A stretch of 64,000 bases of DNA from Laburnicola sp. R22_1. Taxonomy: Eukaryota > Ascomycota > Dothideomycetes > Pleosporales > Didymosphaeriaceae. A program made the position numbers and the translations under genes. The notes below the pieces were generated by a model. It did not search any database and was not told the DNA's origin. It saw nothing but the letters and a program-made list of their open reading frames with translations. Location of the stretch: the NCBI GenBank assembly GCA_014281115.1, contig JACONQ010000014.1, positions 1,674,001 to 1,738,000 of the forward strand, given 5' to 3'. How positions within the stretch are numbered: the stretch's first letter is position 1; the number at the start of each line of letters is the position of its first letter. Shown here piece by piece: positions 44,217 to 57,036 of the stretch.

Positions 44217-47200
44217 TATACTAATTGCGCTATTAGTAGTAATTTAACCTAGTTATCCTACAACTTATTAATATATATTCTTAGGTACTATTATAGTATC
44301 TAATTAATTTATTCTGTCTAACCGTCTATTTAAGTATAAGCTGCTATCGCGAGCTTATAAATAACTCCTAGCATTACTAGTAATATTTCCCAGTACTTAG
44401 ATGTAAATAGTTTATTATAATCTATAATAAATTCTTCTAGTAGTCTATAATTAGCAATAAGAGTCCTTATAATCTTATAAGCCATGACTTCTACTATTAT
44501 AGACTTATTTATGGGTATAAAGTATGCCCACTTAGTTAATTAATTAATAATTACTAATACTAAGTTATATAGTTGTTTAGATCCAGGTTCCACTAATATT
44601 AGAAGCTTTACTATAAAGTCTATTATAATACTAGCCCATAGTCTTATAGGTAGTATTAAGGATTATAATAACCTATAGGGCTTATGTTTTCTAGGCTTAT
44701 TTTTTGCACATGCTAAGCAGTTGCCTAAAATCTTCTTTACCTTATTACGCGCGTGTGGAATGTTGTACTCTAGCTAAATTTGTCAAGTTGTTTTATTAAT
44801 ACCTAGATATCCCTAGTTCTTTAACTTATATCGTGATTTAATTAAGATCTTAGTCACATTATCTAGTATCTTAATTCTTTCTTAATTATTATAATCTTTC
44901 GTAGCGTGTTGCATCTATTAGTTTAGGTCCTACTATCCATTCGCTAGATTATACCTAAACGTCGCAATCTTTACTAACTATAGTTAATTATATTAGAGAG
45001 TCCTATCTGTTCCTATTCGCAAAACCGTGTTGTGCGTCTTAGGTCATTCTGTCTTCCTAAGGTCTGATCTTTGGCTGAGGGCGTCTACTACTCCATTTAG
45101 TAATCCTAGGCAATAGTAGATCTTAAAGTCGTAGTTTGCTATTATTTCTACCTATCTAACCTATTATTAGTTAAGCTTCTTAGTCGACATAAAACTTATA
45201 AGGTTCTAGTAATTTAAGAATACTTTAATCTAGTGTTAAGCTCCTATAAGCTGCAGTTCCCATTATTTAAAGGAGTCTATTATTGCCAATAGTTCTTTAT
45301 TGTAAACATTATAGTTAAGTTCTGCTCCTAAGAACTTTCTAGAATAGTAGAATATTAGTTTCTATTTTCTATCTTCGCTCTGCTGTGTAAGCACAGCTCC
45401 TAAGGCATAGTCTAATATATTCGTTTCTACTCGTATTAGTTGTGTTAAATCCCGCATCTATAGTAGTAGTGCCGTAATAAACAGTCCCTTTAGCTTCTCA
45501 AAAGCTGCCTATTATTTCTGGCCCTAAGAAAATCCTTTCTTCTTCTTAGTTACTTTTATAAGTGGCGCTGTAGTTTTTAAGTATCCTATTATAAACTTTT
45601 AGTAGAAGTTCGCAAATTCTAAGAAGGATTGCACGTCCTTAACTATCTTAGGAACTGGCCAGTTCTGTATAGCCGCGACTTTCTATAGGTTTATAGTAAT
45701 GCCATCTTATCTAATAATAAATCTAAGATATCCGGTTTATATAACGTGGAATTTACATTTTTCTAGCTATAAGAGTAATCTATACTACTTTAGCTTATTA
45801 AGTACCTTCTTTACGTATTTTACGTACTCCTTAAGTAATCTCTTAGAGTACACTAGTACGTCGTCTAAGTACGCTGTGTAGAATATGTCTAAGTATTTAT
45901 ATAGTGCCTTATTAATAACTACCTAAAATGTTGCTAGCGCGTTTATTAATTTAAAAGGCATAACTATATATTTAAATAGGCTATATTACGTTTTAAAGGT
46001 AGTAAGCCATTTAAATCCTTTTACAATTTGTATTCTATAGTATTCCTTATAGATGTTAAACTTTATAATTCACTTAACTCCCTAGAGTTAGGCTATAAGT
46101 TCTTAGATAAGAGGCAAGGAGTATCTATCCTTCCTTATAGCATTATTTAGCTGTCTATAGTCTACACAGAGTCTTAGCTTGCCGTTCTTTTTTAGTACAA
46201 ACAAAATTAGTAAGGCCATTAAGCTCCTACTCTGTTATATAAGTCCTCTCGTAAAATTCTTATTAATATACGCCTTTAGCTCTTTCTACTAGCTATCTAA
46301 TAGCTAGTATATATATCTAGGCTTAAGCTTTGCTCTTTTCTCTAGGTAAATCTTATAATCCCACTTCTAGTGCTCTAGTAGATCATTGCTTCTATGCTCT
46401 TTAAAGAGCTTATAGTATTTCTTATATTTCTAAGGTATATTAGGTTATGGTTTATCCTTTATAGCTATAACTTATTATATCTAAATAACTTCTACTCCCT
46501 AAGGGTCTTTCTAGTGTATACGTATAATCTTTGTTATTAATATCTTGCCAATCCTACCTCGCCAGGGTGTACTATAGATTAATAGGCTTAATTATAAGTT
46601 ATAGTCCAAAGCGACCTACTCTATAAATCCCCTTCTTACTAACCTTTATTACGAAGTGACTTTTTTTATAGGCCACTAGCTTTGTAACGTTCTATTCTAC
46701 TAATTAATAGCGGGATTATGCTTTCTACGCCAATTATATCTAATTAATATATCTTTTTCTCTAAGATCTATAATGCTAATTTATTACTAGTTCTCTAATC
46801 TAGCAAGTTCTAGTAATACTTCTTAGGTTTTAAGGCGTATTACGCCATTTCTATATTCTAGTAGTGTGTTGTCTATAAGCATAACCTTTACTAGTTCTGG
46901 CTTATTCTAATAGGGTATGTTATATTTTTCTACTACTTATAGTAATATAAAGGTCCACTTAGCGCCACTATCTATAAACGCGCGAATCTTATATTCTTAT
47001 ACTAGTATATCTACCTTTAGAAGCGTCTGCGTGTTATAATATACCTTGTAAAGGGTTGTTAATTTACTCTTACTAGCGTGACTCTGTTGCTAAGAGCTCC
47101 CTAGTTTTTTATTAGTTTTAGGCCCTTTAGAAACTATCCTACGCTCTATTTATTATTAAGGTATATTTAACACTAGTTCTTATAATACTCTATTCATGAT

Positions 47201-49073
47201 ATAATTGTATACCGCTACTGCTATAGTACCTTATTAAGAGTTTTGTTAGGCAGAAAGCATCTTTCTAATTCCTTTATTTTCTAATAATATTAGTAGTTAT
47301 TCCTGTTGCACTCTATCTAAGGTTTATTTAAATAAGGGTCTGTGTTCATATCTTAATACTATTACTTATAATGATTTCGTGCGTCTTCTACGCACTAGTC
47401 TTCTTTCTTATCTGTGTTATTATTTTAGTGTCTTTAGTAATTCTATACCTAACACTTCTAAGGCTTTAGTGCCTATGTCTAGGTTAATATCTACTAGTTA
47501 ATACTTCTTCCTACTTACAGGTATATTTTAAGCACTATTTTTAGTTATAGTCTATCTATTCTAGTAAATTATTGTATTCCTCCTTATATCTAACTCCACA
47601 ATTCCTTTAGTTACAGAGTGTTTCGTCCGCGTCTCTTTCCTCTAGTCCTACTAGCCACTATCTTATTATATACTTATGCGTCCTATAGGTTTTATAGGTG
47701 TTATTATAGCATTAGTACCATCTAAGTAGTTCGTGCTAGTCCTTCTATTCCCGTTAATAGTAAATATGGCAAGGATCCTCGTTTTTTCTATAGGCTAGTC
47801 GTGCTCCGCATTCCTCTATAGTAATTAGAAAATAGTCTTAATAGCCAGGCTATTAGGCTATAATCCCTTAGTCTTCTTTGTATCTTTTGCAGTATCTGTT
47901 ATTAACTGCCATCTTACACTCTGTCTAATTAAGAGCCGCGTGCTTCTTGTCTAGGTCTAGTAGTGTTAACTCCCTATAGGATTTAATTATTCCTACCCTT
48001 ACGGCTCTAGCCCTACTAATCCTTTGCTCCTCTAAGCAGTTTTATTTAAAGTAGCCTTGCTTGCCGCATACTAGACATACGCGATTATTATAGCGCCTCT
48101 GTCTTTCTTTTTTTAATAGACTATTATCCTTATAAGGTTCTTTAGGTACGTTCTTCCTTCTGGAAGATCCCTTTTTCTAGACTTTGCTAGCCATAATAAC
48201 ATCTCTATCCTTATTATAGTATTGCCTTGTCTTAGGTTCCTCCTTTAGCTTAGTAATTGTCTTAGCTCTACTATACTTTTTTTCCTATACTCTTTTATAG
48301 AGACAGTTATTAATACGTGCCATAATCTTAATTAACTTACTTAAGTTGTCTAGTTTATTATAGAGTAGCAGTACGTCCTTCACACTATCCTTTAGTCTAT
48401 AGTAAAAGGCTACCTTTAACGCTATATTATCCTACTTAACCTTAGATTATAACTGCCTAAACTCTAAGGCATACTTACTAACTAATATTATTTATTATAA
48501 CTATTAAATCTATTATTTAGCTTATTATTCCTTATTAACTTCTCTAAACATAACTTGTAGTTATTCTTTAAAATCCTACCATATCTTAAATATAAGCTTA
48601 GTTTTATCCTATATCTCGCTAATCTTCTCCTTAGTAATAAAGTCATCTACTAATAGCTAAAGCCATTTCGCTGCCCTTTCTCTTAAGTGCAGGCTGGCTG
48701 CAAGAACCTTATCTTGTTCTATAGAAAATAAGGCCAAATTATACTAACAGTACAACTTTATATTAGTAAGGAATTTTTCTAGCTCTTTTTCTCTACTATA
48801 CTTTTCTATAAATAGTTAAATAGTCTTTTCTAAACCTACTGCCTATTATGCTATGACAGCCGCTAGGAGTTTTAATACCTATGCTTCTAACTATTAAATC
48901 TAGTTTGCTTGTACTATTATTATACTAGCTATATTTATAGTTAGTCTACTAGTGCTGCTACTAGTAGATATTACTACTAAGTCACTACTGGCTAGTGCTT
49001 AGGTACTCGCTGGCGTTATTATAGTATATTAACTATTTTCTTAAACCTATTAGGTAGTTAAAGTGTTAACACG

Positions 49074-49555
49074 GTATTATATACCTTGTTCTAATTTGTG
49101 TTAGGAGAGGTAAGGTAACTCTAGGGTGTCTGTGCTAATAGGCTTTAGGAGGAATTAAGTAAGATGTTAATAGTCTTATATAAGGCTCTTCTAATTCTAA
49201 ATAAAATAGAATAACTAGCACTAATCTATATAAAAGATAGTACTATAAGAGATTTGACTATAAAGATTTAAACCTAATAAGATTCCCTAGATCTATATAG
49301 TCCTAATCTTTATCTAGCGTCCTATAGGTCTTTCTTCTATCCTAGACGTCCTAGATATCCCTGGGACGTCCTTTCTTAGCGGAACGTCTAATATTCTGCC
49401 TGGACACGCTCTTAGCAGCACGTTAGTTACATGGCTAGTAGTTACGTAATCGCTAAGTTACCCTTGCCCTACTACTAATTCTATACTAAGTGGTTTCCTA
49501 CACTCTAGCATAACTGTCTGGCTTATGCTGAGCTGCTTTGTCTATCCTATTAACA
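49074..49555 (-). repeat. Gypsy LTR (5' LTR in element orientation)
   Basis: 482 bp, starting TGTTAACACGGTA on the plus strand and ending TATTAACA, followed by target duplication CTAAG. It differs from the left LTR mainly by C-to-T/G-to-A changes plus a few indels, so insertion predates substantial RIP. Confidence 0.9.
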
Positions 49556-49931
49556 CTAAGCTAATAACCCCTTAAGCTTAGTTATACTAAGGCGCTTTAG
49601 CTTATATATTATTCTCGTTCTCTAAGTTAAGTATAATTATAAGCTATAACTCCCTAAGCTTAGTTTTACTAAGGCGCTTTAACCTATATATTATTCTCTT
49701 CCCCTAAGTTAAGTATAATTATAAGCTAAGCTAATAATTTCTTAAGCTTAGTTATACTAAGGCGCTTTAGCTTACGCGTTGTTCTCTTCCCCTAAGTTAA
49801 TTATAATTATAAGCTATGACCTCCTAAGCTTAGTTTTACTAAGGCGCTTTAACCTATATATTTTTTTTTCTAAGTTAAGTATAATTGCAAACTAAGCTAA
49901 TAACCCCTTAAGCTTAGTTATACTAAGGCGC
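49556..49931. repeat. Tandem satellite, 80-90 bp unit, right of the gypsy element
   Basis: About four to five units; AAGTTAAG anchors at 49624, 49706, 49794 and 49872 give spacings of 82, 88 and 78 bp. Same unit as 40,085-40,592. The gypsy duplication CTAAG falls inside a unit. Confidence 0.8.
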
Positions 49932-51057
49932 GGTCGCATTATTTATTTAGTGTTAATTACCTTTTTTAATACATTTTTTTAATTTAAGTCTGCGTAGGTT
50001 AGGATGGAAAGGCCGCTCTAGTCTAGCGCCTAAAAATACAGTCTACTACTAGTCTTCTTCGCTAACACAATAACAGTTTATAAGAATAGTTTATAAACTA
50101 TACACTTGCCCCACTATTTATAAGCGCTCTAATACTATTAATTTACTTAAAGTGTGCACAGTAAACTAAGCTCTATTATTACTATTATTAGCGATCGCGT
50201 TTTGCTTATCTAATGCTATAATAACTATAAGAATCTAACGTACCTATGCAACGCTCTCCTCCCCTAGTAACTTATTAATAAGCACCTTCTCTTGCCTCTT
50301 ACCCTTGTCCTTTATTACTACTATCCTAACCCGTAGTAATATAAGAAACTATAGTAGTAACCCTATACGTCTATTATAACGCCTATAGTTACTAATCTAT
50401 TGCCAGCCTAACTAGTACACTAGAACTGCCTTGTATAGGCTAAGGTATACCTTCTTCTACTTTAACCTATTAATAATCTTCTAGACAGAGTAGTACTCTA
50501 GTATAGATTTAGTAACTTTAAGTAAATAGATTATTAGAGTGTATTTTTAGGCGGCGTAAATAGCGTCTTTAGCGTTAGAACTTAGAAAGTTAGTGGAAAA
50601 TATAATAGTAGTAGAAGTCTCTTTAAGGTTAACTTTAATATAGAGATAGAGTATTAAGGTTAGTGTATCTATAGTGTGTAAGCTTTCACCTAGTATATAT
50701 TACTTATAAGTAGTATAAACCTACTAATATAGCTATTACTTTTAGTAATCTTTAGAAATAATAGTAGAGGAAGATAATAGTTGCAGTGTTATAGCGCTAG
50801 CGCTATTATTTTATCTTCTTCCCCCCCCCTAACTCTAAACTAGTATAGCGATGTGGTCTTATGTATAGTTTTGTATATGAATTTTTTTAGTTAAAGTAAG
50901 TGCGCTAAGCCTACTAAGCTTGCTTAGCTCGCTTATAATGCGCTAACCCCTTTTTATTAATATTTTAAAACGCTTTTCTGTGTATATAATAGTAGGAGGG
51001 ATATCTGCTATTATTGTAATATTTTTTATTAGAACCCCCTTAGTTGCAAAAAAAAAC
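49932..51057 (+). mobile_element. Poly(A)-tailed insertion, probably a 5'-truncated non-LTR element, 1.1 kb
   Basis: Flanked by the exact 13-bp duplication TATACTAAGGCGC at 49919-49931 and 51058-51070, both inside the satellite array, and ending in TTGCAAAAAAAAAC. A long target duplication with a 3' A-tail is typical of target-primed reverse transcription. The interior is RIP-like with no readable ORF, so LINE versus SINE is open. The last 100 bases recur at 37,563-37,661. Confidence 0.8.
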
Positions 51058-51070
51058 TATACTAAGGCGC

Positions 51071-51497
51071 TTTAGCCTACGTATTATTCGCTTTCCTTAA
51101 GTTAAGTATAATTATAAGCTATAACTCCCTAAGCTTAGTTTTACTAAGGCGCTTTAGCCTATATATTATTCTCTTTTTCTAAGTTAAGTATAATTATAAG
51201 CTATAACTCCTTAAGCTTAGTTTTACCTTCCTCTAAGTTAAGTATAATTATAAGCTATATGTGAGGGGCTGAGTGCCCTTTTATAGTTACTCGGCCTGCT
51301 GCCTTAAAGTTCTAGGTCTGTGTTTCTGCTAAGCTAGGGATATATATAAGTCTATAGCTAGAGTTACTATAGAACTCTATTAAATTTATAAGTTTACTTA
51401 GGCAACTCTAACCTCTTAGTCTAAAGCCCCTTTTATTAAATTTAATTAACCTCTTATAATAGAGAAGCTTGCGAGATTTTTCTAAGACGCTAAGAAT
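51071..51497. repeat. End of the satellite array and AT-rich spacer
   Basis: Satellite units continue to about 51,260 with the same AATTATAAGC and CTTAGTTTTAC blocks. From there to 51,497 is non-repetitive AT-rich sequence with a slightly GC-richer start (GTGAGGGGCTGAGTGCCC). No gene. Confidence 0.65.
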
Positions 51498-51823
51498 AAC
51501 CCTATAAACAAATACGCAGTTAAGTTAGATATTAAGATTCCTTAACCCTATAAATAAATACGTAGTTAAGTTAAATATTAAGATTTCTTAACCCTATAAA
51601 TAAATATGTAGTTAAGTTAGATACTAAGATCCTTTAACCCTATAAATAAATATATAGTTAAGTTAGATATTAAGATTTCTTAACCCTATAAATAAACACG
51701 TAGTTAAGTTAGATATTAAGATCCCTTAACTCTATAAATAAATACGTAGTTAAGTTAGACACTAAGATCTCTTAACTCTATAAATAAACACGTAGTTAAG
51801 TTAGACACTAAGATCTCTTAACC
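51498..51823. repeat. 46-bp minisatellite, seven copies
   Basis: Each unit begins AACCCTATAAATAAA and continues with TAGTTAAGTTAGA and TAAGATTTCTT. Unit starts at 51498, 51544 and 51590 show the 46-bp period, which holds to about 51,820. Differences between units are mostly transitions. The array ends about 26 bases before the copia LTR. Confidence 0.9.
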
Positions 51824-51849
51824 CCTTAGAATAAACATAAGTATAATAG

Positions 51850-52141
51850 TGTCAGATAGACAGTCACTGTGAAATCCAGTGGGTAGGTGTGTACGATTAT
51901 ATGGCCCCTTACAGTGGTAATTAGTGTAAATCACTGTGATTTCACTGTGAAATACACTGAGGAGGCTGGCGCACTACTGTTTTACACTGCCCCTGTACTA
52001 TTCTAAATAGTACTAGTGCGGCTTAGTACTAGATAGTTACTTCTCGCGGTAGCCGAGCTTCTCCGACAGAACACACACAATCAATTAATCAACCCACCAC
52101 TTTTCCATTTCAACTCATTAAGAATACCCGTATATTTAACA
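51850..52141 (+). repeat. Copia 5' LTR
   Basis: 292 bp. It contains several TCACTGTGA-type palindromes (52-75 bases and about 100 bases into the LTR). At all six differences from the right LTR this copy carries T or A where the other has C or G. Confidence 0.95.
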
Positions 52142-52177
52142 ATTAAGAGTCTCACTGCCTTAATTAAGCTGATTATT

Positions 52178-55100
52178 ATGTCTTTATCAACGCTCAGAGA
52201 TCCCACAGTGATCCTATCCGATTACTCGAACTATACACCATGGCTAAGGCAAATTAAAGCCCGCGCCCAATCTCTAGGAATCTGGGATATTATCGACCTA
52301 GACCAAGAGATCCAACCTATGACCTAACTAGTCATTCCAATCCCACTAAACATTAGTGTTGGCTATGCACCAAGCCCAGCGTTTATTAACGCGAATACCG
52401 ACAACCCTCGCGCACGCCCAACAAGGCCGTCAGACCTGTCGACAACTGGCGTAAGGGCGTACAGAGAGGATTACGACCTCTATAAGGATCAACTCGAAAC
52501 TTTCAAGTTACTCGACCGAAGGTACGAACAATAGAAGGCGAACCTCGACAAGATAGTTGCCCTCATTTAATTAATAACCTCGGCACACTTGCAGACCAAT
52601 TGCTGCACCCCAGATTAATTAATTAGACAATGGATCATCAACCTTATAAACACGGTTGGGGTAGACCAAAACAACGAACTACGACGAGCGAGGATTAGAT
52701 ACTAAGACGCTCTTAAGCCCATGAGATTAGCTAAATTATGGTTCACCTGGCTCACTGAGTACAATTATGCAGCAACAGAAGCAGAGCACAATAGTGTGCT
52801 AGAACTTACGTTGCTAGACTTAGTTAAACAAGATTTTATAAAGGCGGTTACTAACATTGCATTCTAGTGGGTTATAACCTTTATACAATATGGGAATAAG
52901 GACCTAAACACTTTAAGAAAAGATATAGTAAAACTCTTCTGAGATCAAATGGCAATACAGCACCTAATTAAGGGTAAACAAAGGGGCGCCTTTGCTATTA
53001 CAGGACTATCTCTCGCTAACAGTAGTGCACCCACCTAGACCGCAGATGGGGACGCCTATCCTGTGGATAAAGCAGTATCACTTAAGCGAGGCAGATTACG
53101 CGCTAAGAAAGCTGGCTCTAAAGCCAAATCTAAGCAGTCCGCGAACACAGACAATAAGCCAACAGCAGTTAGTGGCCAGAGAGAATTATACCCTAAGTGC
53201 CCTACTTATAAATAACGCTATAGTCTGTAAGACTACTTTTACACATTTCCTAACAAGGCACCTAATTGGTTTTAACTAAAGCCAGCAATAAAGGCCCTTA
53301 TGAAGTTTAGGATGAAAAATAACCCTGCGCTTATAGAGAGCGTAAGATCCGTAAAGCGTCTAAGATTACAGACACTAAGAATTAAATAATTAAGCACTCC
53401 TACTCTAACTCGAATTACTAAGATTACTAACAATGAATGACTAGATAGTAGACAAATTACTGTCCTCTCAGCGAGCTTTAATGCTATCGCAGCCTCCTAC
53501 CACTTAGACCTAAACACCTACCTACTATATTACTCCGCGATCCTCGATTCTGGCATAACCTACCATATCTTTAATAATATCGATTGTTTCGTCACGCTGC
53601 GACCACCGTCGCCAGGAGACTTTATATGGGCGGGATTATCACGAGTTTGGATAAGGGGATATAGGAGTGTCCATCTACACGTCAAAAGCGTACAAGGAAA
53701 TAGGGTACTAAGGCTAGACAACATTGCCTACTGCCCTGATCTGCTATGCAACCTAGTGTCTTTCTAATTACTCTGCAGGCAAGGCCTCTGGTGGGACACA
53801 AAGGCAGATCTAACAACAATTAAGAGAAGGGACAATACAGTCCTAGCTGAACTTTAAGAACTCTATGGTTAATGGGTACTAGAATACATGCCCAAATAAA
53901 ATCGTACTATACACAATAGTACGTATGCCACACACAAAATCACCACGCGCACCGCACGACGAGCGCAGAAGGCAGACGCCATCACCTGGCACAAACGACT
54001 AGGCCACCTAGGTCCCCAGGCACTAGAACACACTGTGAATCACTGTGAGGGGGTGCGGCTTAAAGGACTTACTACAGTCTAATGCGACGCTTGCGGCAGA
54101 TTAAAGCTCAAGCGACAAATTAGATAATAACCTAGGCAAATTAATAACAGTCCTAGTGAGAGAGTTGCTATAGACTTTTACGACTATAAAGATTAGAGCT
54201 TTACTAGCGAGAAAAGCCAGATGCTTATCACTAATCGATTCTTAGGTATGGCTTGGGACTTCTATTTTAAAGACAACTAACTAGCACGAATAATTATTAA
54301 GTTGCTAAAGGAATTTGTATAATTTATAAAAGTACAATTTAATGTGACTATTAAAGTTATTAAATCCGACAATAAGATCTTCTTAGTCAAACAAGACGTT
54401 TACAGGTGGTGCATTAGTGAAGGTATCGTTATTAAGCCTTTAGCACCTGACACCCAAGCTCAAAATGGAGGAGCTAAACGCTTAGGGGGTGTAATTAAGG
54501 AGAAGGGTCGTGCAATGCGACTTGACGCCAACCTTCCCTTTAACCTATGGCTAGAAATCACACGAGCGGCCATATACCTATACAATCGAACTCTAAACTA
54601 CGCCAACTGATGGCGATCACCACACAAAGTATTCTTTACAACAGTTGCTTACTAAAACAGCATTGTCACTTAACTAAAGAAACCGAACCAGGCTTACCTT
54701 AGGGCCTATAGCTATAAAGCCTTCGCCTTGACTAATAATACAAAACGCGGCAAGAGCAAGCTCTAAAGGTTAGACCCAAAGGCATGGGTTGGATACCTAG
54801 TGGGCTACCAATTATTAAATATCTGGAGGGTATAGATCCCACCACTTAACAAAGTTATTAGCACACGCGATGTTATCTTTAACGAAGATAAGGTATTCTT
54901 AGGCAAAACAGAAGATCTGTTAGATAACCTTATGCACAGTACTACTAAAGAGATTGCTGCATAGACCCGATTAGTGGAGTTGCCACCTCCACCACCTAAA
55001 CAAGAAAACACTAAATTCTTCTATGAGGATAAGTCGATCACTAACTCACGCAATTGCGAGGATGAGGAGGACTCTCTAGGGTGCTATCAGGGGAGAAAGA

Positions 55101-56977
55101 TTAATTCCACCTACCCAACACCACCAGCGACACCTCCGCCTGTCGCATTACTTGCCTAATTAATGGCGAGTTTTAAAGACAATCAACATAAACAAGTACC
55201 TATAGGATCAACACAGCCAGATCAACGTGCTGTGCTATAGGCAGCCGCTTTCCTAGCCAGAACACAGGCAGGTAGCAGAGGCAAATACAAGGGGAAGCCG
55301 CTCAACAAAGCGCAATTCAATCGCATGCTTACAGTAGGAAAGAAACCCTACTAAAGTGAATTGCCGGAGCCTCTATCTTGCGGAACACGGTTAGAAGACT
55401 ACCCGCTATTCAACATGTGGAAGGATGCTGAGCGAGTACACCTACAAAGCCACAAAGAGATAAGGTCTTGGAGTGAGGTGCCTGTTGCCCTAGTGCGATC
55501 ACGCGGCCACCAAATCCTCAACTGCATGTGGGTGTATACATACAAACTCGACAAACATCATCGATTTCAGAAGTGCAAGGCTAGGTTGGTAGTACGTGGA
55601 GATCAACAACGCCACCTTACTACTCAAGACACCTACGCCGCAACCCTCGCAGGACGATCATTTCGCCTACTCATGGCTATGGCAGCTCGGTATGACCTAG
55701 AGCTCAGCCAGTACGACGTCACCAACGCTTTCGTCCATGCGAAACTGGACAGAGAACTCTACATGAGAATGCCCCGAGGTTATACCCGACCTGGCACTAT
55801 CCTACAGTTGCATAAGGCACTGTATGGTCTTCGAATCTCACCACTGCTGTGGCAGAGAGAATTTACCAGTGCTCTCAAGGATCTCGGTTTTGCCGCAGTC
55901 CCTTATAAGCCTTGCTGTATGATTAAAGACAGCATCATTATATTCTTCTACGTCGACGACCTCATCGTCGCCTACTCAAAGGATCAGAAACACGCTGCTG
56001 ACGCAGTGATGAAAAAGATAAGTACAAAGTTCACCCTTACTGGAGGTAACGATCTTTAGTGGTTTCTAGGAATTGAAATTGTTAGAGACCGTGCAAACAG
56101 GCAACTCTGGCTATCCCAGGCGTCCTATGTGGACAAGATCAGTCGCCTTATCGACCAACGCGACCTCAAACACGATACCCCGATGTCAGCAGTCGAACTG
56201 CTACCTTAAGAAGGACTCGCCACGAAGGCTAAGATTAACCAATACTAGCGAAAGATAGGATCAATCCTGTACGCTGCAGTAACCACGCGCCCTGATATCG
56301 CTTTCGCAAGCTCCTGATTATCGCGCTTCCTATCAAATCCTAGCGACGACTATCACAAAGCCGCCGACCGTGTACTGCTATACTTATCCTCCACCCAATC
56401 ACTAGGGCTACGCTTTGGAGGTGCAGACACCTACAAGGTTGCTAGCGACGCATCGTTTGCAGACAATACCCTTAACAGAAAGAGCTCGCAAGGATATATC
56501 ATTAAGCTGTTTGGTGGACTTGTCGCCTAGAAGGCAAATAAGCAAGACATAGTCACCACCTCAACAACTGAAGCTAAGTTGCTGGCACTCTCACAAGTCG
56601 CAAAGGAGGCACTGTTTACAGCTTAGTTGCTCGCTGAACTTAAGATCAAACTCTTACCTTTAACAATTACTATCAATTGCGACAATTAACAAACTATTTG
56701 ACTTGTTACTAAAGAAATTGCTAAGTTACAAACAAAGCTTAGGCACGTCAACATACACAATTATTGGCTTCGACAAGAAGTAGTACGTGGAGCTATCAAA
56801 ATCCAGTACTAACAATCAGAAGAAATAGCAGCAGATGGCCTTACAAAGGCTCTGCCAGCTGGCAAATGGACTAAGTTCGTAAATCAACTCGGACTTGAAG
56901 ACGTCAGGGGTAGGATCACCGACCAAGAGGTCGACCTTGACGAATTGGAAGACAGGATGGAAGCTTTTGGACTATGA
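52178..56977 (+). pseudogene. Copia gag-pol polyprotein with many nonsense codons
   Basis: About 1,600 codons in one frame from MSLSTLRDPTVILSDYSN to TGA 56975-56977, with no frameshift noticed and more than 25 nonsense codons. Gag runs to about 53,300. The aspartic protease has LDSGITYHI at about 53,543. The GAG-pre-integrase motif is HKRLGHLGPQALEH at about 53,985. The integrase core is at about 54,150-54,620 (IKPLAPDTQAQNGGAKR). The copia RT is at 55,361-56,059 open, with QYDVTNAFVHAKLDRELYMR, LHKALYGLRISP and catalytic FFYVDDLIVAY. RNase H is at about 56,440-56,900 (VASDASFADN, TSTTEAKLLALS). Stops fit CAG/CAA/TGG changes from RIP. Inactive. Confidence 0.92.
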
Positions 56978-57036
56978 GTTATAGTACGGCTGCGAAGAAT
57001 TGGGTCCAGCTTGAGATGGTTCCAAGCTGAGGGGTG

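Larger units (their letters stand above)
41750..49040 (-). pseudogene. Gypsy gag-pol polyprotein with chromodomain, RIP-broken and interrupted by a pogo element
   Basis: Read right to left. The probable gag start is near 49,036 (ATG apparently lost). A zinc knuckle lies at about 48,050-48,095 (CLVCGKQGYF). The reverse transcriptase is at about 45,600-46,600, with the catalytic block readable as [11 protein letters not shown] and then AAIQNWPVPKIVKDVQSFL. The integrase is at about 44,300-44,850 with its zinc region (YNIPHARNKV, CLACAKNKPRKHKP) and core (IIIDFIVKL, LTKWAYFIP). After the nested element the integrase C-terminus continues, and a chromodomain follows at about 41,800-41,870 (YEVKEVRDLQKFRR, then YLVK, WPKS). 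Stop at 41750-41752. Many nonsense codons. The chromodomain would target integration to modified chromatin in active relatives. Confidence 0.88.
40593..49555 (-). mobile_element. Ty3/gypsy chromovirus (8,963 bp including a nested pogo element)
   Basis: LTRs at 40593-41084 and 49074-49555 begin TGTTAACACGG and end TATTAACA, i.e. TG..CA with short inverted ends. The exact 5-bp duplication CTAAG is at 40588-40592 and 49556-49560. A purine tract on the minus strand (AAAAGGGGGGCGAG, 41085-41098) abuts the left LTR, so the element is transcribed right to left. Gag, protease/RT, integrase and a chromodomain follow in gypsy order on the minus strand. Element C (42368-44216) is nested in the integrase region. 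Without it the element is about 7.1 kb. Confidence 0.93.

Noticed and set aside
51498..51823. AACCCTA-like starts of the minisatellite as telomeric repeat
   Set aside because: The AACCCTA motif occurs only once per 46-bp unit; a telomere would be a short uninterrupted tandem. Not telomeric.
52992..53279. 95-codon open frame inside the copia element
   Set aside because: It is in a different frame from gag-pol; the adjoining frame carries the basic gag sequence that fits copia. Shadow frame.
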